Of a stretch of 64,000 nucleotides of DNA, positions 56,872 to 64,000 are shown piece by piece. A model generated the notes under the pieces. It worked only from the letters and a program-made list of their open reading frames with translations. It ran no database searches and was not told where the DNA came from. Each line of letters opens with the position of its first letter. The stretch's first letter is position 1. The stretch spans positions 181,922 through 245,921 of the forward strand of contig JBDXGY010000002.1 in NCBI GenBank assembly GCA_039989895.1, given 5' to 3'. The stretch comes from Hyphomicrobiales bacterium. Lineage in GTDB: Bacteria; Pseudomonadota; Alphaproteobacteria; Rhizobiales; JACESI01. The translations under genes were made by a program, and so were the position numbers.

Positions 56872-57813
56872 CTATTTAGTTTTCGACAAAGCTTTGATGT
56901 GATGACGGGCTTCGACAAGTATGTTTTTAACATCAGCTGGATTACGACCCGCTTGAGCGGGCGGTAATACAAGATCTTTTTTGTAGCCAGTTGCCACTTG
57001 TAAAGAATAGACGTCTGCGAGTGCGAATTGTGTCGCCAGTAATACATTTGCAGGTGTCACCGGATCGCCTAATTGAGGTCTTGGTGGTGTTGCTACACCA
57101 TTTGGTAGTGCATATTGTGCATTAGACTTCGATAATTTGTCTAAATCATTAATAAGACCGATTACTTCTGCAAGAGCATCGGCGGGGGATGCTTTTTTTA
57201 CATTTTCGATCTTGTCAGTGATGGTAATGCCCTGTGAACGTGTCATCGCTTTGGCTTGCTCGTTAATGCCGAGAGAAACGCGATAAACGTCATTTGGCAG
57301 CGTTTTCGGCGCGCCCAGTTTAACAAGGTCTTTATTGACTGCTCGCAGTCTTGCCATTACCTCGCCCGGGGTTTTTTTGGCCGCAACGGCAGGGGCTTGG
57401 AAGTTCAAATCTACTTTGTAAATGGGAGCAAGCGCTTTTGTGGACGCAATTGCCGCATCCAAAATAGCAACCACATCATCCGGTTTTACTTCTTTGGCGC
57501 TGGTCGAGATGATTTTATCTTCGGCTAAGCCATTGAGTGATTTCAGGAATTGCACATTTTCATAGGCATGAGATGCCAATCGCAGGACATGCCTTGGACG
57601 GCTAGGAGAAATAGCTGGATCTTTGGATAAAGTAGCTTCATGCAGATCACTGTGCAAAAGCCGCTCAATCATTTGTCCAAGGTGCTGTGCCCTTTGAAAT
57701 GCATCAGCCGGACTGGCTGCTTGTGGGGCAGTGGTTATCAAAGATGTGGCGAGCGCGGACGCGAGTGCCAATGAGGTTTTTCTTTTATTTAATAAATTTA
57801 AAAAAAGTAACAT
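56872..57813 (-). CDS. Secreted protein with eight helical repeats, upstream of an MCP
   Basis: A 313-residue exported protein whose family I do not recognise. After a signal peptide (about residues 14-33, ending APQAA) it contains eight copies of a motif of form xxP-(A/D/G/N)-(D/E/N)-(V/A)-x(11)-L, starting at about residues 34, 71, 109, 147, 171, 208, 252 and 290, mostly 37-38 residues apart. Examples are SPADAFQRAQ, VKPDDVVAIL, ASPADALAEV, VTPANVLLAT and RNPADVKNIL. It probably forms a helical repeat solenoid. It lies immediately upstream of the MCP gene in the same direction, so it may be a periplasmic partner of the receptor. Confidence 0.75.
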   Translation of the reverse strand: MLLFLNLLNKRKTSLALASALATSLITTAPQAASPADAFQRAQHLGQMIERLLHSDLHEATLSKDPAISPSRPRHVLRLASHAYENVQFLKSLNGLAEDKIISTSAKEVKPDDVVAILDAAIASTKALAPIYKVDLNFQAPAVAAKKTPGEVMARLRAVNKDLVKLGAPKTLPNDVYRVSLGINEQAKAMTRSQGITITDKIENVKKASPADALAEVIGLINDLDKLSKSNAQYALPNGVATPPRPQLGDPVTPANVLLATQFALADVYSLQVATGYKKDLVLPPAQAGRNPADVKNILVEARHHIKALSKTK

Positions 57814-57864
57814 TGATTCACCAAAGCCATCAATTCAAAAAAGTACATATTATATGGCTGTAAA

Positions 57865-57885
57865 GTATAAGCTTAGAAGCTATAC
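57865..57885. promoter_or_regulatory. Inverted repeat upstream of the repeat-protein gene
   Basis: GTAT-A-AGCTT and AAGCT-ATAC form a bulged inverted repeat 52 bases before the start of the repeat-protein gene, in the promoter region. It may be an operator. Confidence 0.3.
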
Positions 57886-57935
57886 AAAATATTAATTGAG
57901 ACCAGGTTGGTGATATATGTATTTAACTGTGATTG

Positions 57936-58523
57936 TTACCGATTTTCCCCCGGCACCCAAAGCACATCACCGCCAGCCTTCGCATTGGCATAACGGCTTG
58001 CGACGAAGAAAAAATCAGATAACCGGTTGATATATTTGATAGCAGCTGGACTGATCTCATTGTCGTCTATTTGGGCAAGGGCAACCATCAGGCGTTCTGC
58101 GCGACGAGCAACCGTTCGGGCAAGGTGAAGACCAGCTGCTGCTGGTTCACCGCCGGGCAAGACGAAAGACTTCAATGGTTCTAAATCGACATTGAGCAGG
58201 TCAATTTCGGATTCAAGACGGGTAACTTGTTTATCGATAATGCGCAAAGGCTCATAACCGAGGTCTTCACCTGTGTCTGGCGTCGCCAAATCAGCACCTA
58301 AATCAAAAAGATCATTTTGAATGCGAGCAAGCATAGTATCTAAGTCTTTTAGGTCGACTATTTTCGCTGTTTCCAATCGAACAATACCGAGGCAGGCGTT
58401 GGTCTCGTCCACAGTGCCATAGGCGTCAATGCGCAGGTCATTTTTCAAGCGGCGTTCACCATTGCCAAGGGCTGTTGTGCCTGCGTCACCTGTTTTGGTG
58501 TATATTTTGTTCAAAGTAACCAT
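57936..58523 (-). CDS. Cob(I)alamin adenosyltransferase, PduO type
   Basis: A 195-residue PduO-type enzyme that makes adenosylcobalamin from cob(I)alamin and ATP. The ATP motif TKTGDAGTTALGNGER is at the N-terminus, and RTVARRAERLMV and NRLSDFFFVASRYAN are the C-terminal motifs. It follows the HIG1-like gene by 2 bases. In this order it often lies near etfBA, as here with an interruption. Confidence 0.93.
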   Translation of the reverse strand: MVTLNKIYTKTGDAGTTALGNGERRLKNDLRIDAYGTVDETNACLGIVRLETAKIVDLKDLDTMLARIQNDLFDLGADLATPDTGEDLGYEPLRIIDKQVTRLESEIDLLNVDLEPLKSFVLPGGEPAAAGLHLARTVARRAERLMVALAQIDDNEISPAAIKYINRLSDFFFVASRYANAKAGGDVLWVPGENR

Positions 58524-58525
58524 TG

Positions 58526-58717
58526 TTATTTCCCGAAAATAAACAGACCCAGCATTAAAATACCAACAGCAATTGCTTGCATCAAAATGCGCAATCGCAT
58601 CAGTTTTTGCGATACATTGGCTGACCCGCCGGTTGCCATATTTTTCAAACCCAGAAAGAGAACGATCGCAACACTGATAAGGGAAGCAACGATGATGAAT
58701 TTATAGAAGAATTCCAA
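58526..58717 (-). CDS. HIG1-domain ('twin transmembrane') protein
   Basis: A 63-residue protein with two membrane helices and the HIG1 motif QKLMRLRILMQ in between. Mitochondrial relatives (Rcf1/HIGD) bind respiratory complexes; bacterial roles are not established. It lies 2 bases upstream of the adenosyltransferase gene and is probably co-transcribed with it. Confidence 0.82.
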   Translation of the reverse strand: MEFFYKFIIVASLISVAIVLFLGLKNMATGGSANVSQKLMRLRILMQAIAVGILMLGLFIFGK

Positions 58718-58780
58718 AATATTACCTTTCTGATTATCGTAGTTATATGGCGTGCCATGCCTTGACGTAAAGGGTTACGG

Positions 58781-59608
58781 CTATCCTTTTGCTAGAATAC
58801 GTTCAGCAAGCGCGGTTGGCAGCAGGCGGCGAATGATGTCAGCGATATAAGTCAGCTTTGTCACTGAATAGGCTGGTTTCGGGGATTTGGCCTCACAAGC
58901 ATGGATGAGTTTGGCCAGCACAGCCTCAGGCCCGAGCTTGAAGGCCGATGACTTGTTGCCTTTGTTCATTCGGCTGAGACTTGCCTCATAATCTACTTTA
59001 TGGGCTGTGTTTTCCATATCCACTTTCTCGTGCAAAACTTTGAGTGCTGTTGCTAAGAACTCGGTCTCTATTGGGCCGGGGCGAATGCAGGAGACACGGA
59101 TATTCCACGCTTTCAACTCCATGCGCATGGATGTAGCTAAGGCTTCAACCGCATGTTTGGTTGCAGCATAAGGCGAGCGGTGTTTGCCGGAAACAATGCC
59201 AAGCACAGAGGAGCATTGCACAATCCGTCCGTGCATCTGTTTGCGCATTATAGGTATTATCAATTTTGTGAGGCTATGCCAGCCAAAGAAATTAGCTTCA
59301 AACTGCTCGCGCAAATCGTCGGTCTTTATGTCTTCTATTGCACCAAGTAAGCCATAAGCACCATTGTTGAAAAGAACATCTAATGTGTCGCCGGTCTCGG
59401 CCATGACGCTGTCAAAACAGGCTTTAATTGATGCTTCATCACAGTAATCGAGATAAAATGTTGTGAAGCCTTCGGATTGAAGGCGGGCGATGTCTTGGTC
59501 TTTGCGGGCAGTAGCAAATACCTTCCAGCCTCGGGCTTTCATGCCATGGGCACATGTGTAGCCAATGCCTGTAGAGCATCCGGTAATTAATATGGTCTTT
59601 TGCGTCAT
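58781..59608 (-). CDS. Short-chain dehydrogenase/reductase
   Basis: A 275-residue classical SDR. The cofactor motif is ITGCSTGIGYTCA, the NNGAYG segment is the NNAG equivalent, and the catalytic site is in SSVLGIVSGKHRSPYAATKHAVEA (Y-x3-K). Substrate unknown. The ATG at 59608 is preferred; a longer frame to 59650 would overlap the upstream exporter gene. Confidence 0.85.
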   Translation of the reverse strand: MTQKTILITGCSTGIGYTCAHGMKARGWKVFATARKDQDIARLQSEGFTTFYLDYCDEASIKACFDSVMAETGDTLDVLFNNGAYGLLGAIEDIKTDDLREQFEANFFGWHSLTKLIIPIMRKQMHGRIVQCSSVLGIVSGKHRSPYAATKHAVEALATSMRMELKAWNIRVSCIRPGPIETEFLATALKVLHEKVDMENTAHKVDYEASLSRMNKGNKSSAFKLGPEAVLAKLIHACEAKSPKPAYSVTKLTYIADIIRRLLPTALAERILAKG

Positions 59609-59615
59609 GGAATGA

Positions 59616-60497
59616 TTAAACCCGTGGTTTAAAGAATACATCGGAGGCAAGCGCCACCGCTGCAGTTGTTACCATCATACCGATCAGTTGAATAATCGAA
59701 AGTGTTTCGTTGAAAAAATAATAACCTTGGACGGCTGAAAAAACAGGGACGAGATAAAACACACTGGCGACTTTTGACGCCTCTCTTTGTTGCAACAGGT
59801 ACATATAAAGCGTGAAAGCGCCACAAGATAAAATCAGGGTCATCCATAGATAACCAAAGATGAGTTGAGGGGAGAAGGTGAAGGAAAAATTCTCAGTAAA
59901 ATAAGCAATTGGTAAGGCGATAAATAGCCCGCCGATGAGCTGCAAGCCCGGTTCTGTTTTGAAATCCATTGTGCCCACAAAACGCTTTTGGAAGAAAGAA
60001 CCAAGCACAATTCCTAAAACCGCGATTGCATGTGCCCCCACGGTTAAAGGGGTGATGCCGATTGTGTCGAGGCTGAATTTGGGGGAGATAACAAGCGCAC
60101 AGCCAATGAGACCAATAATTAAACCAAGCCAATGGCGTGGACGGATAACTTCACCAAGCATGGGATATGCTAAAAGGGCGGTGATGAGGGGCTGTAGGCC
60201 AATTAACAGCGCGCTGATGCCTGCGGGCATGCCGTTCTTGATGCCCCAAAAAACCGCGGATAAATAAACGCCATGGATCAGCGCGCCTGATATCGTGATG
60301 ATGAGCGCGCGTTTTTTTGAGGGCCATTGGCCACGCGTGATCAGTCCAAAAAGAAAAAGCAGGACGGCCCCGCCAATAAAGCGGAATGTTAAAATTGAAA
60401 AGGGTTCTGAATAGGGTGCTACCAGAGCTGCGACTACATAACCGGTCGACCACAAAAATACAAAAAGAAGAGGAAGTCCGACTGTCATTATTCTCAT
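59616..60497 (-). CDS. DMT superfamily (EamA) transporter
   Basis: A membrane protein of 293 residues with about ten hydrophobic segments in two EamA repeats, starting LPLLFVFLWSTGYVVAALV. The substrate is unknown. The ATG at 60497 is chosen so that the first helix is at the N-terminus; another ATG is at 60488. It lies just upstream of the SDR gene on the same strand. Confidence 0.83.
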   Translation of the reverse strand: MRIMTVGLPLLFVFLWSTGYVVAALVAPYSEPFSILTFRFIGGAVLLFLFGLITRGQWPSKKRALIITISGALIHGVYLSAVFWGIKNGMPAGISALLIGLQPLITALLAYPMLGEVIRPRHWLGLIIGLIGCALVISPKFSLDTIGITPLTVGAHAIAVLGIVLGSFFQKRFVGTMDFKTEPGLQLIGGLFIALPIAYFTENFSFTFSPQLIFGYLWMTLILSCGAFTLYMYLLQQREASKVASVFYLVPVFSAVQGYYFFNETLSIIQLIGMMVTTAAVALASDVFFKPRV

Positions 60498-60627
60498 GGG
60501 ATGACTTAATGCAGGAGTTTTTATGAAATGCAAATGTGAATTTATGTTGAGCGCATCATTTATTTGATGCACTAGAATAAGTCTGTGCTGCTATGAAAAA
60601 AATACAGTTCTTTTTATAGGTTTTATC

Positions 60628-61593
60628 ATGTGGTCTCTTCTTCAAATTGTTTTGCCTGTTTGTGCGCTTGTGGCGGTTGGATTTGCGGCGCGCGCTTTTG
60701 GCTTGGTGAAGGAAGATGCAGATGACATCATTGGTGATTTTGTCTTCAAGATTGCAATCCCTTGTTTGCTGTTCCGGCTCATTGCAACATCCCACCTAGA
60801 CGGTGTCGATCCATGGTCGATCTGGGCAACCTATTTTGGCAGTGTTGCTGTTGTGTGGCTTGTTGCGGCGACGCTATTGCCGCTCGTGTTCCGCCGTGAG
60901 GTTCTTTACGGCGTCATCGGCGGTGTTGCTTCTACTTTTGCTAATACGGTGATGATTGGCATTCCTGTGATTATTCAAGCCTATGGCGAGGAAGGGATGA
61001 TCGCTGTGACCATTCTTTTATCCGTGCATTTGCCGATCATGTTGTTTGCAACAACGGCTCATCATGATCTTGCGCAATGGATGGATGGGCAAGGGGGTAT
61101 TGAGGGGCAGTCATTTGCTGAAAAAGTGAAGAAATTTGTTTTGAGTATTGTCAAAAACCCTATCTTGATAGGTATCGTTCTTGGCGCAATTGTTCGGACA
61201 ACGGGGGTGGGCCTGCCTGAGATATTTTGGGATGTGACAGGGAAAATTGCAGATATTGCCGGGCCAATGGCGTTGATTGTACTTGGCATGGGGCTAACGA
61301 AATATGGCATCAAGGGTAATATTGGCCCTGCTTTTTTAACAAGCTTCCTGAAGCTCCTTATTTTACCTGGGATGGTTTTTACATTAGGGGCTTTCGTCTT
61401 TGATTTGCCGCCGGTCTTTACGGCTGCCCTCGTTATCGCGTCAGCCTCTCCTTCCGGTGTAAATTCCTATCTGTTTGCGCAGCACTTTGGCACGGGTCAG
61501 GCATTGTCTTCTAATTCAATCTCCATCACGACGCCGCTTTGTGTTTTCACAATGACATTCTGGCTGTGGATGCTGGCAACTTATGTGCTTTGA
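60628..61593 (+). CDS. AEC family transporter
   Basis: A 321-residue membrane protein of the auxin efflux carrier family. Ten hydrophobic segments are arranged 5+5, and FVFKIAIPCLLFRLIA, GVASTFANTVMIGIPV and ASPSGVNSYLFAQHFG are the usual segments. Family members move malonate, malate or similar acids; the substrate here is unknown. Its end overlaps the convergent gluQ gene by 13 bases. Confidence 0.87.
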   Translation: MWSLLQIVLPVCALVAVGFAARAFGLVKEDADDIIGDFVFKIAIPCLLFRLIATSHLDGVDPWSIWATYFGSVAVVWLVAATLLPLVFRREVLYGVIGGVASTFANTVMIGIPVIIQAYGEEGMIAVTILLSVHLPIMLFATTAHHDLAQWMDGQGGIEGQSFAEKVKKFVLSIVKNPILIGIVLGAIVRTTGVGLPEIFWDVTGKIADIAGPMALIVLGMGLTKYGIKGNIGPAFLTSFLKLLILPGMVFTLGAFVFDLPPVFTAALVIASASPSGVNSYLFAQHFGTGQALSSNSISITTPLCVFTMTFWLWMLATYVL

Positions 61594-62453
61594 ATGATGA
61601 GGCTCTGATACAGCGTTTCAAGCTCGCTTTCATCCCAGTCAATACGCTCTAAAATATCATCTAAAGTGGCACCTTCGTCGCGTAGATGTTTAAGACCAGT
61701 TGCCTTATTGGACTTTGATAATTTTGCGCCCTCTTCATCAAGAACTAATCGATGATGAAAATAACAGGGTGATGGAAGGCTGAGTAAATTTTGTAAGAGA
61801 AGATGCACGGGCGTTGCGGCTTTAAGGTCGAGACCACGCACCACATGGCTGATATTTTGTGCTGCGTCATCAATCACGACAGATAGATGATAGCTGGTAG
61901 GGGTATCCTTGCGGGCAAGCACAACATCGCCCCAGTCTTTTGCGCCTTCAATCGGAAAAAGGGTGAGCGCTTTTTCCATGTCGAGCCGCCATGCGAAGGG
62001 CGTGCCGCTTGCTATGGCTTCCGTGCATGTAGGCTTATCCCAGTTTTTCTCAAGGCCGGGATAAAGCGGTGCGCCGTCTGGGTCATGGGGCCAATTGGGT
62101 TCTACGCGCGCGTGTTTTTTAATTTCGCCACGTGACATGAATGCGGGATAAATCAGCTCGCGTTCAATTAATTTATCGAGGGCTTGTTGATAAATGGCAA
62201 AGCGCTTGGATTGCTGCATCACAGGTTTTTGCCATTCAAGCCCCAGCCATGTGAGATCATCAAACATGCCAGCCTCTAAAGCAGGCGTACAACGTGTGAT
62301 GTCTATATCTTCAACGCGGATTATAAAGTTGCCACCGGTCTTTTTGGCAAGGCCATGATTGAGAAGGGCGGAATAGGCATGCCCCAAATGAAGAGCCCCG
62401 TTAGGGCTTGGTGCAAACCTGAAGTGTGGCTTTGAAGCGGCATAAGATGTCAT
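61581..62453 (-). CDS. gluQ: Glutamyl-Q tRNA(Asp) synthetase
   Basis: A 290-residue truncated glutamyl-tRNA synthetase-like enzyme that attaches Glu to the queuosine base of tRNA(Asp). The ATP motifs are FAPSPNGALHLGHA and KLSKSNKA, with no anticodon-binding domain. The cysteines that bind zinc in many GluQRS are replaced (YPAFMSRGEI in place of a YPCFC-like segment), so this one probably lacks zinc. The ATG at 62453 is preferred to one at 62489. Confidence 0.9.
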   Translation of the reverse strand: MTSYAASKPHFRFAPSPNGALHLGHAYSALLNHGLAKKTGGNFIIRVEDIDITRCTPALEAGMFDDLTWLGLEWQKPVMQQSKRFAIYQQALDKLIERELIYPAFMSRGEIKKHARVEPNWPHDPDGAPLYPGLEKNWDKPTCTEAIASGTPFAWRLDMEKALTLFPIEGAKDWGDVVLARKDTPTSYHLSVVIDDAAQNISHVVRGLDLKAATPVHLLLQNLLSLPSPCYFHHRLVLDEEGAKLSKSNKATGLKHLRDEGATLDDILERIDWDESELETLYQSLIIQST

Positions 62454-62586
62454 ACCGCTTATTGATTGTGTTTGGTGACGCAAGGTCAAGCTTTAACTGC
62501 ATGGCATGGACGCAAAAGGGCACATAAACCCAGATCAGCCTTGTTTGATATTGCGGTTTTTTCTGCTGTGGCTTATCACCTCGCAT

Positions 62587-63231
62587 ATGAAACCAATTCA
62601 AACCCTTGATGATATTGCTGCTGGCCTTGACGCTTTAAAGGTACTCGATCCGCGATTGATTCCTGTTGTGGAAAGTGCCGGGCCACTCTCATTGCGGCTG
62701 CGCGAGCCTTCTCTTGCTAGTCTTATGAAGATTGTGGTTTCACAACAATTGTCGGTCCAAAGTGCGGCGGCGATTTGGGTGCGATTTGAGGAGGCGTTTA
62801 ATCCCTTAAACCCTGATGAGATTGTGAAAGCTGATGAGGATGCGCTGCGCGCTGTTGGCCTTTCGCGCCCTAAAATCAAAACACTGAGAGCCATTGCCGT
62901 TGCAGCAAGGGATGAAGGCTTGGATTGTGCGGCCCTTATGGGCCGCCCTCGTGAGGAGATTGCCGCGCGGTTGACGACGATCCATGGTGTTGGGCCGTGG
63001 ACCGCAGAGATTTTTACCCTGTTTTGTCTCGGGCATCCCGATATTTTCCCCGTTGGTGATATTGCGCTTCAACAAGGAGTGATGGATGCTTTTGGTCTGT
63101 CGGCTCGGCCAAAAGGGGATGATTTAGCAGCAATCGCGGCGCAATGGTCACCGTGGCGTGGGGTTGCAGCGCGTCTTTTCTGGGCGTACTACGGCGAACA
63201 ACGTAAAAACCGTAATGCGCTACCTGTTTGA
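62587..63231 (+). CDS. DNA-3-methyladenine glycosylase II (AlkA-like)
   Basis: A 214-residue HhH-GPD base excision glycosylase. The helix-hairpin-helix is LTTIHGVGPWTAEIFTLF and the catalytic aspartate is D158 in FPVGDIALQQG. It removes alkylated bases such as 3-methyladenine. The ATG at 62587 opens on the usual N-terminal helix (IQTLDDIAAGLDALK); a longer frame from 62506 adds an unlikely hydrophobic tail. Confidence 0.88.
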   Translation: MKPIQTLDDIAAGLDALKVLDPRLIPVVESAGPLSLRLREPSLASLMKIVVSQQLSVQSAAAIWVRFEEAFNPLNPDEIVKADEDALRAVGLSRPKIKTLRAIAVAARDEGLDCAALMGRPREEIAARLTTIHGVGPWTAEIFTLFCLGHPDIFPVGDIALQQGVMDAFGLSARPKGDDLAAIAAQWSPWRGVAARLFWAYYGEQRKNRNALPV

Positions 63232-63255
63232 GGGTAGGGCTGTTTAGGAGATACT

Positions 63256-63924
63256 ATGGCTCATAAACCTCTTGATGGGACCCGCCTTGAAGCGCTTTCA
63301 GGCAAAACGGATAGTCTTGTTATTCTATTGCACGGGTATGGTGCAAATGGCGATGACTTGATCGATCTTGGCAAACAATGGGCGCCACAATTTGTCAATA
63401 CGTCCTTTGTTTCGGTTAATGCGCCTGAACCATGTGCCATATCTCCCACAGGTTTGCAGTGGTTCCCGCTTACCCATAACCCCGGCGGCATGAGAAGTCC
63501 TGAGGAATATTGGCAAGGCGTTTGCCACTCAGAAGAGGTCTTGCAAGCATTTATTGATAGTGAGCTTGCAAAATACGGGATTGATGAAACATCTTGTGTG
63601 CTGGTTGGTTTTTCGCAAGGCACGATGATGGCACTGCATGTGGGTCTGCGTCGCAAGAAGTCATTTGCGGGCATTATCGCCTATTCCGGCGTGTTGGCAG
63701 GATCAGAAAAACTTGATACGTCGATTAAAGTCAAACCACCGGTTCTTTTAGTGCACGGCGAGGCTGATCCGGTTATTCCCGTGGAGGCTTTATCTCTTGC
63801 GAAAGAGGCGTTGCGAACCATTGATATTGATCCGGAGTGGCATATTGTCGATGGTCTTGGTCACGGGATTGATGGCCTAGGCTTTCAGCTCGGCTATAAT
63901 TTTTTGAAGCGCGTGCTGCGATAG
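63256..63924 (+). CDS. Carboxylesterase/phospholipase-type alpha/beta hydrolase
   Basis: A 222-residue serine esterase of the YpfH/acyl-protein thioesterase-like family. The triad is S120 (GFSQGTMM), D171 (GEADPVIP) and H203 (GLGHGIDG), and LLHGYGANGDDL near residue 25 provides the oxyanion site. The natural substrate is unknown. AGGAG lies before the ATG. The window's last 76 bases contain no gene I can see. Confidence 0.88.
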   Translation: MAHKPLDGTRLEALSGKTDSLVILLHGYGANGDDLIDLGKQWAPQFVNTSFVSVNAPEPCAISPTGLQWFPLTHNPGGMRSPEEYWQGVCHSEEVLQAFIDSELAKYGIDETSCVLVGFSQGTMMALHVGLRRKKSFAGIIAYSGVLAGSEKLDTSIKVKPPVLLVHGEADPVIPVEALSLAKEALRTIDIDPEWHIVDGLGHGIDGLGFQLGYNFLKRVLR

Positions 63925-64000
63925 TTTGTTATTAAGGAAGCTTACAATAGTTGATTGTAATTATATGAATTCGAGCAATGCGACCTTACAGTATGTTTGA

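Noticed and set aside
1-64000. tRNA, rRNA, prophage, insertion sequence, or a defence island
   Set aside because: No cloverleaf, integrase, transposase, or defence gene was recognised; the gene content is core and the order is typical of the Rhizobiales.

Overview
The window looks like a chromosomal core segment of an alphaproteobacterium of the order Hyphomicrobiales (Rhizobiales), probably a marine or free-living member with fairly low GC for the group (mid 40s percent, judged by eye). The evidence is the set and order of genes: secA / parvulin / argJ / GNAT / mutT, tlpA / argH / small lipoprotein / lysA / DUF4175 / CpdR-like / zinc-ribbon / ftsEX, plsC / chaC / DUF2125 / tyrC / hisC // metXW, phaAB // phaR, rpmF / mtgA // ispA, and hbdA / etfAB with PduO-type adenosyltransferase and a HIG1 protein nearby. 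These neighbourhoods, and PhaR, CpdR-like and CtrA-type signals, are typical of that order. No rRNA, tRNA, CRISPR array, insertion sequence or prophage was seen, and no gene-free stretch exceeds about 250 bases.

Layout. 1-8.5 kb: end of a soluble transhydrogenase, ubiG, a minus-strand run (DUF1178, nitrilase-like, grxC, comF), an NDUFAF5/BioC-like methyltransferase, two pilin-like genes (Flp plus a divergent Flp-like protein), and the mutT/GNAT/argJ/parvulin run. 8.5-19.8 kb: secA with a duplicated 3' hairpin, a hydrolase/exporter pair, envelope genes (L,D-transpeptidase lipoprotein, orphan TAXI binding protein, D,D-carboxypeptidase), a CobW GTPase, two small paralogous genes, and tlpA. 19.8-30.3 kb: argH, lipoprotein, lysA, GST, DUF4175, CpdR-like regulator, zinc-ribbon protein, ftsEX, YdcF. 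30.4-39.1 kb: plsC, chaC, DUF2125, tyrC-hisC, metX-metW, methyltransferase, gloB-cupin. 39.1-48.9 kb: exporter, phaB, phaA, phaR, an orphan gene, gamma-glutamyltransferase, HbpS-like protein, rpmF, mtgA, ispA, flavin-fold protein. 49-64 kb: a secreted lysozyme-fold-like protein, hbdA-etfA-etfB, rhomboid, S58 peptidase, an MCP with an eight-repeat secreted partner, adenosyltransferase, HIG1 protein, SDR, two transporters, gluQ, AlkA-like glycosylase and an esterase.

The genes are mostly housekeeping: amino-acid synthesis (Arg, Lys, His, Tyr/Phe, Met), envelope building and division, acyl-CoA/polyhydroxybutyrate metabolism, and glutathione chemistry (Grx, GST, ChaC, GGT, GloB). The least explained parts are the secreted eight-repeat protein apparently co-transcribed with a chemoreceptor (56-57.8 kb), the paired small paralogues with matching leaders (18.5-19.1 kb), and the Flp-like protein beside the Flp pilin (4.5-5 kb). 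Regulatory signals that can be read directly are a perfect palindrome of PhaR type upstream of phaA, a full CtrA-type box upstream of the zinc-ribbon/ftsE genes, and several clear intrinsic terminators.
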